Source of the DNA: Desulfobulbus propionicus
GTDB taxonomy: Bacteria; Desulfobacterota; Desulfobulbia; Desulfobulbales; Desulfobulbaceae
NCBI GenBank assembly: GCA_002748735.1
Contig: PDTC01000015.1
Location: 28,186 to 92,185 of the forward strand
Reading direction: 5' to 3'
DNA length: 64,000 bases
In this document: positions 35,755-45,680 of the stretch, in pieces
Layout: each line of letters begins with the position of its first letter
Numbering within the stretch: position 1 is the stretch's first letter
Position numbers and translations under genes: made by a program
Notes under the pieces: generated by a model
Databases searched by the model: none
The model's input: only the letters and a program-made list of their open reading frames with translations
What the model was told of the DNA's origin: nothing

Positions 35755-35765
35755 AGGATATCATC

Positions 35766-35939
35766 ATGAAAATTCTTCAAGTCTACCGTTCGAAACCTAA
35801 CGAAGACGTCCAGAAACTGGTATCAATCCTTAACCGTGATCGGGATGCTGATGAATTCAAATTGTACAGCAATAATCCCGATTACGATGTTCTCGTTAAA
35901 AAAATATTTGATGCAGATAAAACCGTCTGCTGGTGGTAA
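35766..35939 (+). CDS. Small protein of the sulfur cluster, Cys-Trp-Trp C-terminus
   Basis: A 57-residue protein, not recognised. It starts at ATG 35766 behind GAGGA. The sequence opens MKILQVYRSKPNEDVQKLV, looks alpha/beta, and ends KTVCWW with a single cysteine three residues from the end. It is the last gene of the TusA-DsrE-DsrE cluster, 11 bases after the previous stop. A terminal cysteine in a sulfur-relay operon recalls the mobile C-terminal arm of DsrC, but the protein is too short and lacks the DsrC motif. Confidence 0.7.
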   Translation: MKILQVYRSKPNEDVQKLVSILNRDRDADEFKLYSNNPDYDVLVKKIFDADKTVCWW

Positions 35940-35946
35940 TTTTTTT

Positions 35947-35986
35947 AATAAAGAGCCTTTCGTGCTTAATTGGAAGGCTCTTTATT
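35947..35986. terminator. Bidirectional rho-independent terminator
   Basis: Perfect 13-bp arms at 35947-35959 and 35974-35986 (AATAAAGAGCCTT/AAGGCTCTTTATT) enclose a 14-base loop, with T-rich sequence on both sides. It ends the sulfur-carrier operon on the plus strand. On the minus strand it overlaps the stop codon of the serine hydrolase gene. Confidence 0.9.
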
Positions 35987-37121
35987 ACATTTTCAACGTA
36001 TCAAACCATTTTATCACTTGCTCATGAAACCAAGGACGAAACGTGCGTATAAGGAGGTTATCTCTTCCTAAATGGACACGGTTTGTCAAAAGTACCATTA
36101 TAAGTTTTCTTTCAATATCGATCCAAAAAGATGTTCCTGTATATCCTAGATGACCTATACTTTTTTGTGAAATAAACTTTCCAGCAGAAGAAGGCTCTGA
36201 GGGAGTATCAAATCCTATACACCATGATTCATTTTTTACCTTTCGTCGCAAAATCTGCTCCATGAGATTTCTTCTCAATCCGATTTTCCCTTCAAAGAGC
36301 AGTGATTGTAAAATTTCTGCACACAGCAGCATCACGCCACTCGTACTTCCAAAGAGTCCGGCATGACCACTTACTCCGCTTAATAACCAGCAATGTTCAT
36401 CCTGTACCTCTGCCTGCATAATTTTATTACGCCATTGGCACCAACCGGTTGGTGCATAAAAATAACCTTGTTCGTTACTAGATGTACTTTTTATCTCTTT
36501 ATATGGACGAAAAAATATTTTTTTTTCAAGGCCCAGGGGAGCACTTATCAAAGAATCAAAACATTTGTTAAGTTGACAACTTAATTGTTCTTCCAGCATC
36601 CAGCCAAGAAGGATGTACCCTAAATCAGAATAGATACATTTTTTCCCGGGTGAATAAACCAGTTCTTCCTGGTTAATACAATCCAATAACTGTTTACGGT
36701 TACCTGATAAGAGAGGATCCGCTTTCATGGACCGATAATAGGTATTGTACGCCGGTAAACCTGAACAATGGCCAAGAAGTTGCCATAGTTGAGTATGTCG
36801 TATTTCCTGAGAAAGCGGTAATGATAAAGTATTCCCTAATTCCTCCTCTAAACTAAGAGTACCTTCTTGCACGAGATGCAAACAACATAAAAGTGTACAA
36901 AAAGGCTTGGTTAATGAGGCTAAATCAAATAAAAAACTATCGTTTTCTAAAAAGTTACTCGTTATATTCTTGTTGATATTAACGGATAAAGCACCAGTCC
37001 ATCCTGAAACGCCATAAAATAAAACGCCACATCCCAGAACAGGAGCAACTCCTAAATTTTCTCCGACAACACCTAATTGTCGAAGAAAACTTTCCAGTCC
37101 ATTATGCCAGTAAAAATCCAT
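35985..37121 (-). CDS. Serine hydrolase, beta-lactamase/PBP4-like family
   Basis: A 378-residue member of the class C beta-lactamase/esterase fold family. The SxxK motif is SLTK (S69, K72), the tyrosine motif is Y164-S-D in CIYSDLGYILLGW, and GYTGTSFW near the C-terminus replaces the K/HTG triad element. No signal peptide is evident, so a cytoplasmic esterase or peptidase is more likely than a periplasmic PBP; the substrate is unknown. Codon use is AT-rich like the adjoining dnaN. It is transcribed away from dnaN across the AT-rich spacer. Confidence 0.82.
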   Translation of the reverse strand: MDFYWHNGLESFLRQLGVVGENLGVAPVLGCGVLFYGVSGWTGALSVNINKNITSNFLENDSFLFDLASLTKPFCTLLCCLHLVQEGTLSLEEELGNTLSLPLSQEIRHTQLWQLLGHCSGLPAYNTYYRSMKADPLLSGNRKQLLDCINQEELVYSPGKKCIYSDLGYILLGWMLEEQLSCQLNKCFDSLISAPLGLEKKIFFRPYKEIKSTSSNEQGYFYAPTGWCQWRNKIMQAEVQDEHCWLLSGVSGHAGLFGSTSGVMLLCAEILQSLLFEGKIGLRRNLMEQILRRKVKNESWCIGFDTPSEPSSAGKFISQKSIGHLGYTGTSFWIDIERKLIMVLLTNRVHLGRDNLLIRTFRPWFHEQVIKWFDTLKM

Positions 37122-37396
37122 CTAACATTTATTATTTATTTGATTTTTCATTTTTTTTATAGTATTTAAAAAAAATAATTTAAAGCTTTTTTTACCTGTG
37201 GAAAAGAATGCTCGAAGCAGTGTTTATACCTTGTTAAAAAACAAGGTACCCCATTTTTTTCTCAAAAAAAAGAAGGATATCAACTGTTCAATAAAGAGAA
37301 AATTATAAATTATATTAACAAGTTAACTAATATTTAAACAAATAAACAGAAGTAATAATAATAATAATAATTAACTTATATAAAAGGATACTTATT
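37122..37396. other. Very AT-rich spacer upstream of dnaN: candidate origin region
   Basis: This 275-base stretch between divergent genes is extremely AT-rich. It holds one DnaA-box-like site, TGTGGAAAA at 37197-37205 (complement TTTTCCACA, one base from TTATCCACA), and long A and T runs. A (TAA)6 tract at 37353-37370 has the three-base periodicity of a DnaA-trio element. It also contains a 9-bp hairpin at 37227-37248. These suit an unwinding region, but dnaA is not in the window and only one box is visible. At minimum it is the dnaN promoter region. Confidence 0.35.
37227..37248. repeat. 9-bp perfect inverted repeat
   Basis: TACCTTGTT at 37227-37235 and AACAAGGTA at 37240-37248 flank an AAAA loop, with a T-run soon after at 37254-37260. 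It could be a weak terminator, an operator, or part of the origin region. Confidence 0.55.
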
Positions 37397-38527
37397 ATGT
37401 CACTTCAATTTAATATTTCAAGAGATGATCTTTTTAAAGCGATAAGTGCTCAACAAAACATAACTAATAAAAAAGGAACAATAGCAATTTTATCTAATGT
37501 TCTTATAAAAGCTAATGATAATAATGTATTATTTACTGGTACTGATTTAGAAATTGGTCTTAAACAAAAAATACCTGCTGAAGTAATTAAAAAAGGTGAC
37601 ATTACTCTTCCCGCAAAAAAACTTTTTGAAATAACTCGAGAATCAGGAAATTCTATAGTTAATTTTAAAGAAAAAGAGAATAATTGGATAGAAATAACTT
37701 CAGGTTCTAGTTTTTATCGTCTTTCTGGGATGGAAAGTAGAGAATTTCCCACTTTTCCTGAATACGATGAAACAAAACTTGTTTCAGTAAACGCTAATTA
37801 TTTGGCAGATATAATAGATAAAACTATATTTTCTATAGCGAATGATAAAGAGAATATTTATAGCCTTACGGCTGGACTTTTAACAAAAGAAATAATTGAA
37901 GAAAAATTTTATCTGAAAATGGTTAGTTCTGATGGTCATCGTTTGACTATTATGAAAAAACAAATGGATAAAAGTATAAATAATTTAGATTTAAATAAAA
38001 TTACTCTTATTCCTAAAAGAGGTATTCAAGAAATACGTAAATTTTGTGAAGAAAAAGACACTGTTCAATTTGGTATTGAAAAAAAACAAGTTGTTCTTAA
38101 AAATGATGATTCCTTGTTAATTATACGACTTGTCGAAGGAGAATTTCCTGACTATCAGGCAATTATTAAAATAATAGATATGGATAATGTTATTAATATA
38201 AATAGAATTAGATTTCTTGAAAGTCTTAAAAGAATAAATCTTTTTACTGAAGATATTTTTCATGCGATAAAAATGGATATTAGTGAAAATAAAATTGTCT
38301 TAACATCGCAAAATTCGGATTTTGGCTCAGCGAAGGATGAATTTGAACTTGATTATAAAGGTAAACCGTTAAGTCTTGGTTTTAATTGTCGTTATTTTAT
38401 AGATACACTACAAGTTATGGAAGGAGATACTATAAAAGCCTGCATAACTTCTGATGAAAGTCCTTGTTTAATAACTTCTGAAGAAGATGATGGTTTTTTA
38501 AGTATTATTATGCCTATGAAATTATAA
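37397..38527 (+). CDS. dnaN: DNA polymerase III beta subunit (sliding clamp)
   Basis: DnaN is the ring-shaped processivity clamp of the replicase. At 376 residues it has three similar domains; recognisable parts are LSNVLIKA, LPAKKLFEITRE, SGMESREFPTFPE, SSDGHRLTIM, EGEFPDY, and the C-terminal SPCLITSEEDDGFLSIIMPMKL with the usual clamp ending. AAAAGGA precedes the ATG. Base composition is strikingly low in GC, with AAA, ATT, AAT and AGA codons dominating, unlike most other genes in the window. dnaA does not precede it and recF does not follow. Confidence 0.96.
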   Translation: MSLQFNISRDDLFKAISAQQNITNKKGTIAILSNVLIKANDNNVLFTGTDLEIGLKQKIPAEVIKKGDITLPAKKLFEITRESGNSIVNFKEKENNWIEITSGSSFYRLSGMESREFPTFPEYDETKLVSVNANYLADIIDKTIFSIANDKENIYSLTAGLLTKEIIEEKFYLKMVSSDGHRLTIMKKQMDKSINNLDLNKITLIPKRGIQEIRKFCEEKDTVQFGIEKKQVVLKNDDSLLIIRLVEGEFPDYQAIIKIIDMDNVININRIRFLESLKRINLFTEDIFHAIKMDISENKIVLTSQNSDFGSAKDEFELDYKGKPLSLGFNCRYFIDTLQVMEGDTIKACITSDESPCLITSEEDDGFLSIIMPMKL

Positions 38528-38528
38528 A

Positions 38529-38564
38529 TTAATATAATTTATTTTTATAAAAAAATTATATTAA
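38529..38564. repeat. AT-only inverted repeat between dnaN and gyrB
   Basis: Perfect 12-bp arms at 38529-38540 and 38553-38564 (TTAATATAATTT/AAATTATATTAA), made only of A and T, enclose a 12-base loop. It directly follows the dnaN stop. It may act as a weak attenuator or mRNA 3' structure. Confidence 0.6.
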
Positions 38565-38606
38565 AAAAAATAATATACTAGTCGTAAATGGAGCAGAGTT
38601 TATAAA

Positions 38607-41021
38607 GTGGAAAAACAAGAAAATATAAATAGTTCATATGGGGCAGAACAGATTAAAGTACTCGATGGACTGGAAGCTGTACGTAAACGACCGGCCATGT
38701 ATATAGGTAATACTCATGAAGAAGGTTTACATCATCTTATTTATGAGGTTGTTGATAATTCCATCGATGAGGCTCTTGCTGGGGAATGTGACCGTATCTG
38801 GGTAACACTTCATATCGATGGCTCGGTTACTGTGGAAGACAATGGCAGAGGAATCCCGGTAGACATACATCCCACCGAAAAAATTTCGGCACTAGAGTTG
38901 GTTATGACAACACTTCATGCCGGAGGTAAATTTGATCACTCCACGTACAAGGTCTCTGGCGGGCTCCACGGAGTAGGTGTTTCTGTGGTAAATGCCTTGA
39001 GCGCTACAACTGAGGCTGAAGTATGGCGGAATGGAAATATCTATCGACAAACCTATGCCCGTGGAGAACGAACCAGTGAGTTGGAACGTATCGGCACTAG
39101 TGATAAAAAAGGGACAGCTATATCTTTTTTACCTGATCCTGATATTTTCACTGAAACAACAGAGTTTAAATATGAAATAGTTAAGAACCGTCTGCGGGAA
39201 TTAGCTTTTCTCAATTCTGGTGTTCGTATTTATCTTAAAGATGAGCGGGATGGAGCTGAAGATAAATTTCATTTCCAAGGAGGGATAGCCACATATGTTG
39301 AGTATTTAAATAGAAATCGTTCAGCTATTCATTCTGAACCAGTTTTACTTACTGGTGAGCGTGAGAAGGTTCAGGTAGAGGCCTGTTTTCAATATTTTGA
39401 TGGCTATTCTGAACGACTTTTTTCCTATGTTAATAATATAAATACGAAAGAAGGTGGTACGCATGTTGCCGGATTTCGTTCTGCTCTTACCAAATGTATC
39501 AATCGATATGCCTCTGATGAAGTTATTCCAAAAAATCTTAAAGCCAAAATGGGAGGAGATGACGTCCGTGAAGGATTGACGTGCATCGTCTCAGTAAGAG
39601 TACCTAATCCACAGTTTGAAGGTCAGACAAAGACTAAACTCGGCAACTCTGAGGTAAAATTTATTGTCGATTCTATCTGCAGTGAAAAACTGGGTATTTA
39701 TCTGGAACAACATCCAGCGGTAGCTAAACGGATTCTCAACAAGGCGGTGGAAGCGGCAAGGGCACGTGAAGCGGCTCGAAAAGCTAGAGATCTTTCTCGT
39801 AAAAAAGGAGGTCTTTCAGTGATGATGGCTGGTAAATTAGCTGAATGCCAGTCAAAAAAACCGGAAGAAAGGGAACTATTTATTGTTGAGGGTGACTCTG
39901 CTGGTGGTTCTGCTAAACAAGGCAGAGATCGTTCAATGCAGGCTATTTTACCTCTCAGGGGTAAAATAATGAATGTTGAGAAAGCACGATTTGATAAAGT
40001 TCTTAGTTCTGAAGAAATTAAACAATTAATTGCAGCAATGGGTACAGGTATAGGTCGTGAAGAATTTGATTTGGAAAAACTTCGCTATCATAAAATAATA
40101 ATTATGACGGATGCCGATGTGGATGGTGCTCACATCCGGACACTTTTATTGACTTTTTTCTATCGTCAAATGTTACCTCTTGTGGAAAAAGGACATGTTT
40201 ATATAGGTCAACCACCTTTATATCGGCTTGCTCGCGGTAAAAAAGAAAAATATTTTATAGATGATAATGAATTATCTATTTATCTTTATAACGAAGCCAG
40301 TAGAATTTTTCGATTTCGCTATGAAAATGGTGATGAAATTCAAGGTGAAGAAATGGTTCGTATTTTACGATCATTTTCAATATTACAATTAATTATTCAA
40401 TATATGGAGAGAATGAATATTCCAGAAAAAATGATTTTGATTCTTCTTAAAGAAGGAGTGCATTCTGCAGATCAGTTTAAAGAAAAATCATTTTTAGAAG
40501 AAATTATAAGTAAATTTATTGATATAGATCCTATAATAGGTACAATACGATCTTGCCAATGGCGTCCAAGTTGTTATGAGGTAGATATTACTTTTCGTGG
40601 TCAATCTCACCAAACAACAACTCTTGGACCAAATATTCCTTTAATAAATGAGTATCGTCGTGCTCTTGATATTTATCCTCAAATAAGTGATTATATTAAA
40701 GGTCGATTTACTCTTATTCGTAATACAGCAAACATTGATCGAGAAACTTCTGCGGCCAGTTGGCAGGATTTTATACGCTTGATAAGAGATGAAACTATTA
40801 AAGGGAGTCATCTGCAGCGCTATAAAGGTCTCGGGGAAATGAATCCGGAACAATTATGGGAGACTACCATGAATCCGGAAAACAGGACACTGGTCCAGGT
40901 TAAAATAGAAGATGCTGAAATGGCAGATGAAATTTTTACCACTCTTATGGGCGATAAGGTCGAACCACGACGTGATTTTATCCATAATCATGCTTTGGAA
41001 GTAGGGAATCTCGACGTCTGA
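38607..41021 (+). CDS. gyrB: DNA gyrase subunit B
   Basis: GyrB is the ATPase subunit of gyrase. The GHKL fold has [23 protein letters not shown] and [16 protein letters not shown]. The TOPRIM domain shows [28 protein letters not shown] and [14 protein letters not shown]. At 804 residues it includes the roughly 170-residue insert found in many Gram-negative GyrB, here about residues 550-710 and encoded by notably AT-rich DNA (40240-40740). It starts at GTG 38607. It ends with [17 protein letters not shown], as expected. Confidence 0.97.
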   Translation: MEKQENINSSYGAEQIKVLDGLEAVRKRPAMYIGNTHEEGLHHLIYEVVDNSIDEALAGECDRIWVTLHIDGSVTVEDNGRGIPVDIHPTEKISALELVMTTLHAGGKFDHSTYKVSGGLHGVGVSVVNALSATTEAEVWRNGNIYRQTYARGERTSELERIGTSDKKGTAISFLPDPDIFTETTEFKYEIVKNRLRELAFLNSGVRIYLKDERDGAEDKFHFQGGIATYVEYLNRNRSAIHSEPVLLTGEREKVQVEACFQYFDGYSERLFSYVNNINTKEGGTHVAGFRSALTKCINRYASDEVIPKNLKAKMGGDDVREGLTCIVSVRVPNPQFEGQTKTKLGNSEVKFIVDSICSEKLGIYLEQHPAVAKRILNKAVEAARAREAARKARDLSRKKGGLSVMMAGKLAECQSKKPEERELFIVEGDSAGGSAKQGRDRSMQAILPLRGKIMNVEKARFDKVLSSEEIKQLIAAMGTGIGREEFDLEKLRYHKIIIMTDADVDGAHIRTLLLTFFYRQMLPLVEKGHVYIGQPPLYRLARGKKEKYFIDDNELSIYLYNEASRIFRFRYENGDEIQGEEMVRILRSFSILQLIIQYMERMNIPEKMILILLKEGVHSADQFKEKSFLEEIISKFIDIDPIIGTIRSCQWRPSCYEVDITFRGQSHQTTTLGPNIPLINEYRRALDIYPQISDYIKGRFTLIRNTANIDRETSAASWQDFIRLIRDETIKGSHLQRYKGLGEMNPEQLWETTMNPENRTLVQVKIEDAEMADEIFTTLMGDKVEPRRDFIHNHALEVGNLDV

Positions 41022-41087
41022 AGTTTTTTTTAATGTAAATTAAAAAATATTAACAGGCTGTTCAAGGATAGAACAGGATAGATAATA

Positions 41088-43607
41088 ATGGAAGAACAAT
41101 CGAAAAAAATGGAAGAGCATAACTCTTCTATAGCTATAGAAAAAGAACTGCGAAAATCTTATCTGGATTACGCCATGTCGGTAATTATCGGCAGGGCATT
41201 ACCAGACGTTAGAGACGGACTTAAACCGGTACATCGCCGTACCCTGTATGCTATGCGTGAGATGGGGAATACCTACAATCGTCCCTATATAAAATCTGCA
41301 CGTATAGTTGGTGATGTTCTTGGTAAGTATCATCCTCATGGTGATACAGCGGCCTATGACACTCTGGTGCGTATGGCCCAGAATTTTTCCATGCGGTATC
41401 CCCTGGTTGACGGACAGGGAAATTTTGGTTCCATGGATGGGGATGCCCCTGCGGCTATGCGGTATACCGAAGCTCGTATGACTAAACTGGATCAGGAAAT
41501 AGTTGCTGATCTGGATAAGGAAACCGTAGATTTTATACCCAATTATGATTCTTCTTTACAGGAACCTTCGGTTCTTCCTTCAAAAATTCCAAATATTCTG
41601 ATTAATGGTTCTGAAGGTATAGCGGTGGGAATGGCCACCAAAATACCGCCTCATAACATACGTGAAGTTATCAATGGCCTTATTGCCTTGATTGATAATG
41701 AGAATATTACTGTTCATGAACTTATGGAGAGTATAAGTGGTCCGGATTTTCCCACAGGCGGTTTTATTTGTGGTCGAGCAGGTATCCGGGAAGCTTATGA
41801 GACCGGTCGGGGTGTCATTGTTCTCCGTGGTCGTACCCATGTGGAAGAAGCAAAAAATCATGAATCCATTATTATTAGCGAGGTGCCGTATCAACAGAAT
41901 AAGGCTGCCTTGGTGGAGAAAATAGCATTTCTTATCAAGGAAAAGAAATTAAGCGGGGTTGCTGATGTCCGGGATGAATCAGACAGGCAGGGATTACGGG
42001 TGGTACTTGATCTGAAAAAAGATGAAATACCAGATATTATTATTAATCAACTCTACAAAATGACTCCCCTGCAGAGAAGTTTTGGTATTATTTTGTTATG
42101 TATTGTTAATAATAAACCAGAGATACTTAATCTTAAACAGGTTCTGCAGCATTTTCTTATTCATCGTAAGACTATTGTTTATCGTCGAACCGCATTCGAA
42201 TTGCGTAAAGCAAAAGAAAGAGCACATATCCTTGAGGGATTAAAAATAGCTATTACGAATATAGATGAGGTAGTCGAGCTTATAAAAAAAGCTGTTAATC
42301 CTACCGAGGCAAAAGAACAACTTATTGAGCGTTTTCACCTTTCCGATATTCAAGCACAGACTATTCTTGATATGCGTCTGCAGCGACTTACAGGACTTGA
42401 ACGGGAAAAAATAGTCAAAGATTATGAAGAAATTTTAGAGAAAATTGCCTGGTTACAAAAGGTTCTCGGTGATGATCAACTTGTCATGCAGATCATCCGT
42501 GATGAATTTGAAAAAATACTCGAGGAGTATGGTGATGATCGTCGTACCGAAATCATCGATGCTCCAGATGAAATCCTTCCTGAAGATCTTATAACACCCG
42601 AAGAGATGGTCGTGACCATCAGTCACAGCGGTTATATCAAACGCAACCCCATCAGTTTGTACCGGGCCCAGCGTCGAGGAGGTAAAGGGGTCAAGGGAAT
42701 GACCACTATTGAGGATGATTTCGTTACTGACCTGCACATTGCCTCGACCCTCGATACCTTTCTTTTCTTCACTAACAGGGGCCGGGTTTTCTGGCGTAAG
42801 GTCTACGAGCTGCCGTTGGCTGGCAGGGCTGCACGGGGCAAAGCGGTCGTTAATCTTCTCGAACTGGGTGAAGGAGAGAAAGTGGCAGCAATCCTTCCTG
42901 TTGCTGATTTGGCCAATGCTGATGACTCACAGATGGTGCTCACTGTTACCAAGCTTGGTCGAGTGAAGAAAACCTCCATCAGTGAGTATAAACGGCCGCT
43001 GCGGCGAGGAAAATTTGGTCTTACTATTCGTGAAGATGACGAGATTCTTTCGGCGCTGCTCACTTCGGGTGAAGATGAGATTATTCTCGTCACCCGAAAG
43101 GGTATGTCTATCCATTTCAACGAGACAGATGTGCGGGGTATGGGCCGGCTTGCTGCCGGAGTGAAGGGAATCAGCCTGAGTGAAGGTGATGAGGTTGTTG
43201 GTGTCACTGTTATCTCTTCAGAAGAGACTTCTCTTCTGACCGTTACCGAAAACGGCTATGGTAAACGCACCGCTGTGAAGGAACATCCCCTCCAGAATCG
43301 TGGCGGTAAAGGGGTGGTCGCTATCAAGACGAGTAGCCGTAATGGAGATGTCATCGGCGTTGTTGCAGTAGAAGAAGATGACCAGGTTATGCTTATCGCC
43401 AACTCAGGCAAGGTTATCCGTATGCCGCTTGACACTGTAAGAATCATCGGCCGCAACACTCAGGGTGTCCGGTTGATTAATCTTGACGATGAAGAACGAG
43501 TGGTCGGGTTGTCCATGCTTGCCCGTGAAGAGGAGCTGCCGGCAGACGAAGAGGAATATCCTGACAGGGAAGAGATGGAGAATGACGATGTCTCATCAGA
43601 CGGTTAG
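41088..43607 (+). CDS. gyrA: DNA gyrase subunit A
   Basis: GyrA is the DNA-cleaving subunit. The catalytic tyrosine is in [10 protein letters not shown] and the quinolone-pocket region is [19 protein letters not shown]. The C-terminal wrapping domain has the GyrA-box QRRGGKG in [13 protein letters not shown], which distinguishes gyrase from ParC. Its 839 residues end in an acidic tail ([21 protein letters not shown]). GC content rises through the gene. The gpsA start lies inside its 3' end. Confidence 0.97.
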   Translation: MEEQSKKMEEHNSSIAIEKELRKSYLDYAMSVIIGRALPDVRDGLKPVHRRTLYAMREMGNTYNRPYIKSARIVGDVLGKYHPHGDTAAYDTLVRMAQNFSMRYPLVDGQGNFGSMDGDAPAAMRYTEARMTKLDQEIVADLDKETVDFIPNYDSSLQEPSVLPSKIPNILINGSEGIAVGMATKIPPHNIREVINGLIALIDNENITVHELMESISGPDFPTGGFICGRAGIREAYETGRGVIVLRGRTHVEEAKNHESIIISEVPYQQNKAALVEKIAFLIKEKKLSGVADVRDESDRQGLRVVLDLKKDEIPDIIINQLYKMTPLQRSFGIILLCIVNNKPEILNLKQVLQHFLIHRKTIVYRRTAFELRKAKERAHILEGLKIAITNIDEVVELIKKAVNPTEAKEQLIERFHLSDIQAQTILDMRLQRLTGLEREKIVKDYEEILEKIAWLQKVLGDDQLVMQIIRDEFEKILEEYGDDRRTEIIDAPDEILPEDLITPEEMVVTISHSGYIKRNPISLYRAQRRGGKGVKGMTTIEDDFVTDLHIASTLDTFLFFTNRGRVFWRKVYELPLAGRAARGKAVVNLLELGEGEKVAAILPVADLANADDSQMVLTVTKLGRVKKTSISEYKRPLRRGKFGLTIREDDEILSALLTSGEDEIILVTRKGMSIHFNETDVRGMGRLAAGVKGISLSEGDEVVGVTVISSEETSLLTVTENGYGKRTAVKEHPLQNRGGKGVVAIKTSSRNGDVIGVVAVEEDDQVMLIANSGKVIRMPLDTVRIIGRNTQGVRLINLDDEERVVGLSMLAREEELPADEEEYPDREEMENDDVSSDG

Positions 43608-44613
43608 TAACCAGCAGGCAGCAGTCATAGGTGCAGGCAGCTGGGGAACAGCTCTGGCAGTACTGCTGGCAAAAAAAGGAATTAAGGTACGTCTTTGGGG
43701 ACGTGATCCGCATCATGTCAGCAGGCTTATAGATGAGCAGGTTAACCAGAAGTATCTGCCCGGAGTGAAACTGCCGGAGAACCTTTTACCGGTAATGGAT
43801 CTTGGAGAAGCTGTCCAAGGCTGCCGTTATGTGGTGATGGCTATTCCATCTCACGGGTATCGTCATGTGTTTTTTGATCTTTTTCCTCAGCTCTCAAAAG
43901 AAAGCTTGGTTCTATCTGCAGCCAAAGGCATTGAAGATGGTAGCCACCTGACCATGACAAAGATCATGGCAGATGTTGCACAATCAGTTGAAGATAAAAG
44001 GTTCGGAGTACTCAGTGGTCCGAGCTTTGCCCAGGAGGTCGCAACAGGTCAGCCGACCGCTGTCACTGTTGCTTTTTCTGAAATGGAGGCAGCTGTCGAA
44101 GTACAGGAGTTGTTGTCAACTTCGCTGTTTCGAGTCTATTCCAGTACTGATGTGACAGGTGTGGAAATATGTGGTGCTGTCAAAAACATTATAGCCATTG
44201 CCGCAGGTATAAGTGAAGGTCTGGGGTTTGGGCTTAACGCCAGGGCAGGACTTGTGACACGGGGACTTGCAGAAATAACCAGACTGGGGGTAACCATGGG
44301 TGGCAGCATAGCCACTTTCAGTGGTCTTGCTGGTCTTGGGGATCTGGTCTTGACCTGCACCGGAAATCTTAGCAGAAACCGTACTGTTGGCTTGAAGCTT
44401 GGGCAAGGGAAAACCCTGGAAGCAGCCCTTGAAGAGATTGGGCAGGTAGCCGAAGGTGTGAAGACAACAAAAAGCTGTTTTACTCTGCGCAAGGAACTTA
44501 ACGTGGAAATGCCGATTATCGAGCAGGTCTATGCCATTCTCTATGAAGGCAGAGGGTGTGCTGAGGTTGTTCGTGAGCTGTTCCAGCGTGACCTGCGAGC
44601 CGAGGGTCCCTGA
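43588..44613 (+). CDS. gpsA: Glycerol-3-phosphate dehydrogenase (NAD(P)+)
   Basis: GpsA makes sn-glycerol-3-phosphate for phospholipids from dihydroxyacetone phosphate. The Rossmann motif is [36 protein letters not shown], and the catalytic lysine in [23 protein letters not shown] are conserved, with [17 protein letters not shown] following. ATG 43588 is chosen for its distance from GAGATGGAG; ATG 43582 is possible. It overlaps gyrA by 20 bases, so translation may be coupled. Confidence 0.95.
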   Translation: MSHQTVSNQQAAVIGAGSWGTALAVLLAKKGIKVRLWGRDPHHVSRLIDEQVNQKYLPGVKLPENLLPVMDLGEAVQGCRYVVMAIPSHGYRHVFFDLFPQLSKESLVLSAAKGIEDGSHLTMTKIMADVAQSVEDKRFGVLSGPSFAQEVATGQPTAVTVAFSEMEAAVEVQELLSTSLFRVYSSTDVTGVEICGAVKNIIAIAAGISEGLGFGLNARAGLVTRGLAEITRLGVTMGGSIATFSGLAGLGDLVLTCTGNLSRNRTVGLKLGQGKTLEAALEEIGQVAEGVKTTKSCFTLRKELNVEMPIIEQVYAILYEGRGCAEVVRELFQRDLRAEGP

Positions 44614-44636
44614 AGCTTGTTTACCTGGAGAAACCA

Positions 44637-45668
44637 ATGAAACAGATTTTCCTGTTATGGTTGACCATTTTTCTGGTTGCCGGTTGCGCCGGTCACCAGG
44701 AAAAAGATGATTCTCAGGAAGCCCCCTTTATTCTTCCGGCAAGTTTTGCCGGGAGTGTTGGCTGTGAGGGATGTCCGGCAACGGAAGTAACCCTGACACT
44801 TCGGCCAGACGGGTTGTTTCTACTGAGAACAGTCAAGGATAGCAACACGGTGTCCACTCTTGGAACATATGAGTTTCTCAAAAGAGGAAAGATCATTGTC
44901 ATCGGATCACCAGGCAAAGGGTTGGGGTCTTTTGCGGTTGCCCCTCCATCACTTCGACAACTTTCTGAGCAGGGAGAGGTCTTGCCAGGGGAAGGACATG
45001 AGCTGGTGCTTCTTGATAAACCGGCAGTCTTCAATGAATCTTTTCGTATGCGCGGCATGTTCAGCCGCAGAAAGGGTGAGGCTCTGCTTCGTGAATGTTC
45101 ATCCGGCAAAGTATTTCCTCTTCTTGCGCAAGGAGGCGCCTACAGGCGCATGGAAGATGCTTTTCTCAAAACTCCTCACGGAAAAGACGATGCCTTGCTA
45201 ATGAGTTTCAGTGGCAGTCTTGAGGAGCAGGCAGATTTCGAACAACCCGCCGTTGAGTTCATCCGCATAACAGACTTTACACGGGCTTATCCTGATATGG
45301 AGTGTGATGGCGAACAGACTCATCGTCGGCTTATTGGTACGACCTGGAAACTCCTTGAATTACAAGGGGAGCCTGTGAAAAAAATAGAGGGACGCCAGAC
45401 CCCTTTTTTTACCTTGGATGAGAAGGAAAAGCGAATGCGAGGTTTTGGCGGATGTAACCGGTTTTTCGGGACCTACCTCGTTTATGGAGATGTTTTTGTT
45501 TTTAATAAGATAGCTGGTACACGCATGGCCTGCAGTAAGGGAGAGGTGCTTGAAGACCGTTTTCTGAAAGCCCTTGACCGTACGGAGTCGTTCATTATCG
45601 ACAAGGACGTCCTTCAGCTTTTAGACAGTAAAGGTGAGGTCATCGCACGACTGCTTGGGGTCTGGTAA
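44637..45668 (+). CDS. Lipoprotein with NlpE-like N-domain and META C-domain
   Basis: A 343-residue predicted outer-membrane lipoprotein. The lipobox is LVAGC with C17. The segment after it matches the NlpE N-terminal domain: GSVGCEGCPATEVTLTL, with C43 and C46 in a CxxC, then a strand pattern ending GTYEFL. The last 110 residues form a META/HslJ domain (LIGTTWKLLELQG, RGFGGCNRFFGTY, ILD-like ending). NlpE senses envelope stress or copper in E. coli, and META domains are linked to stress or heat resistance. A joint envelope-stress role is inference. Confidence 0.82.
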   Translation: MKQIFLLWLTIFLVAGCAGHQEKDDSQEAPFILPASFAGSVGCEGCPATEVTLTLRPDGLFLLRTVKDSNTVSTLGTYEFLKRGKIIVIGSPGKGLGSFAVAPPSLRQLSEQGEVLPGEGHELVLLDKPAVFNESFRMRGMFSRRKGEALLRECSSGKVFPLLAQGGAYRRMEDAFLKTPHGKDDALLMSFSGSLEEQADFEQPAVEFIRITDFTRAYPDMECDGEQTHRRLIGTTWKLLELQGEPVKKIEGRQTPFFTLDEKEKRMRGFGGCNRFFGTYLVYGDVFVFNKIAGTRMACSKGEVLEDRFLKALDRTESFIIDKDVLQLLDSKGEVIARLLGVW

Positions 45669-45680
45669 CCGCTTTCACCT

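Noticed and set aside
37353-37370. The (TAA)6 tract as a CRISPR or satellite repeat
   Set aside because: It is a short simple trinucleotide tract without spacers; no CRISPR array was found anywhere in the window.
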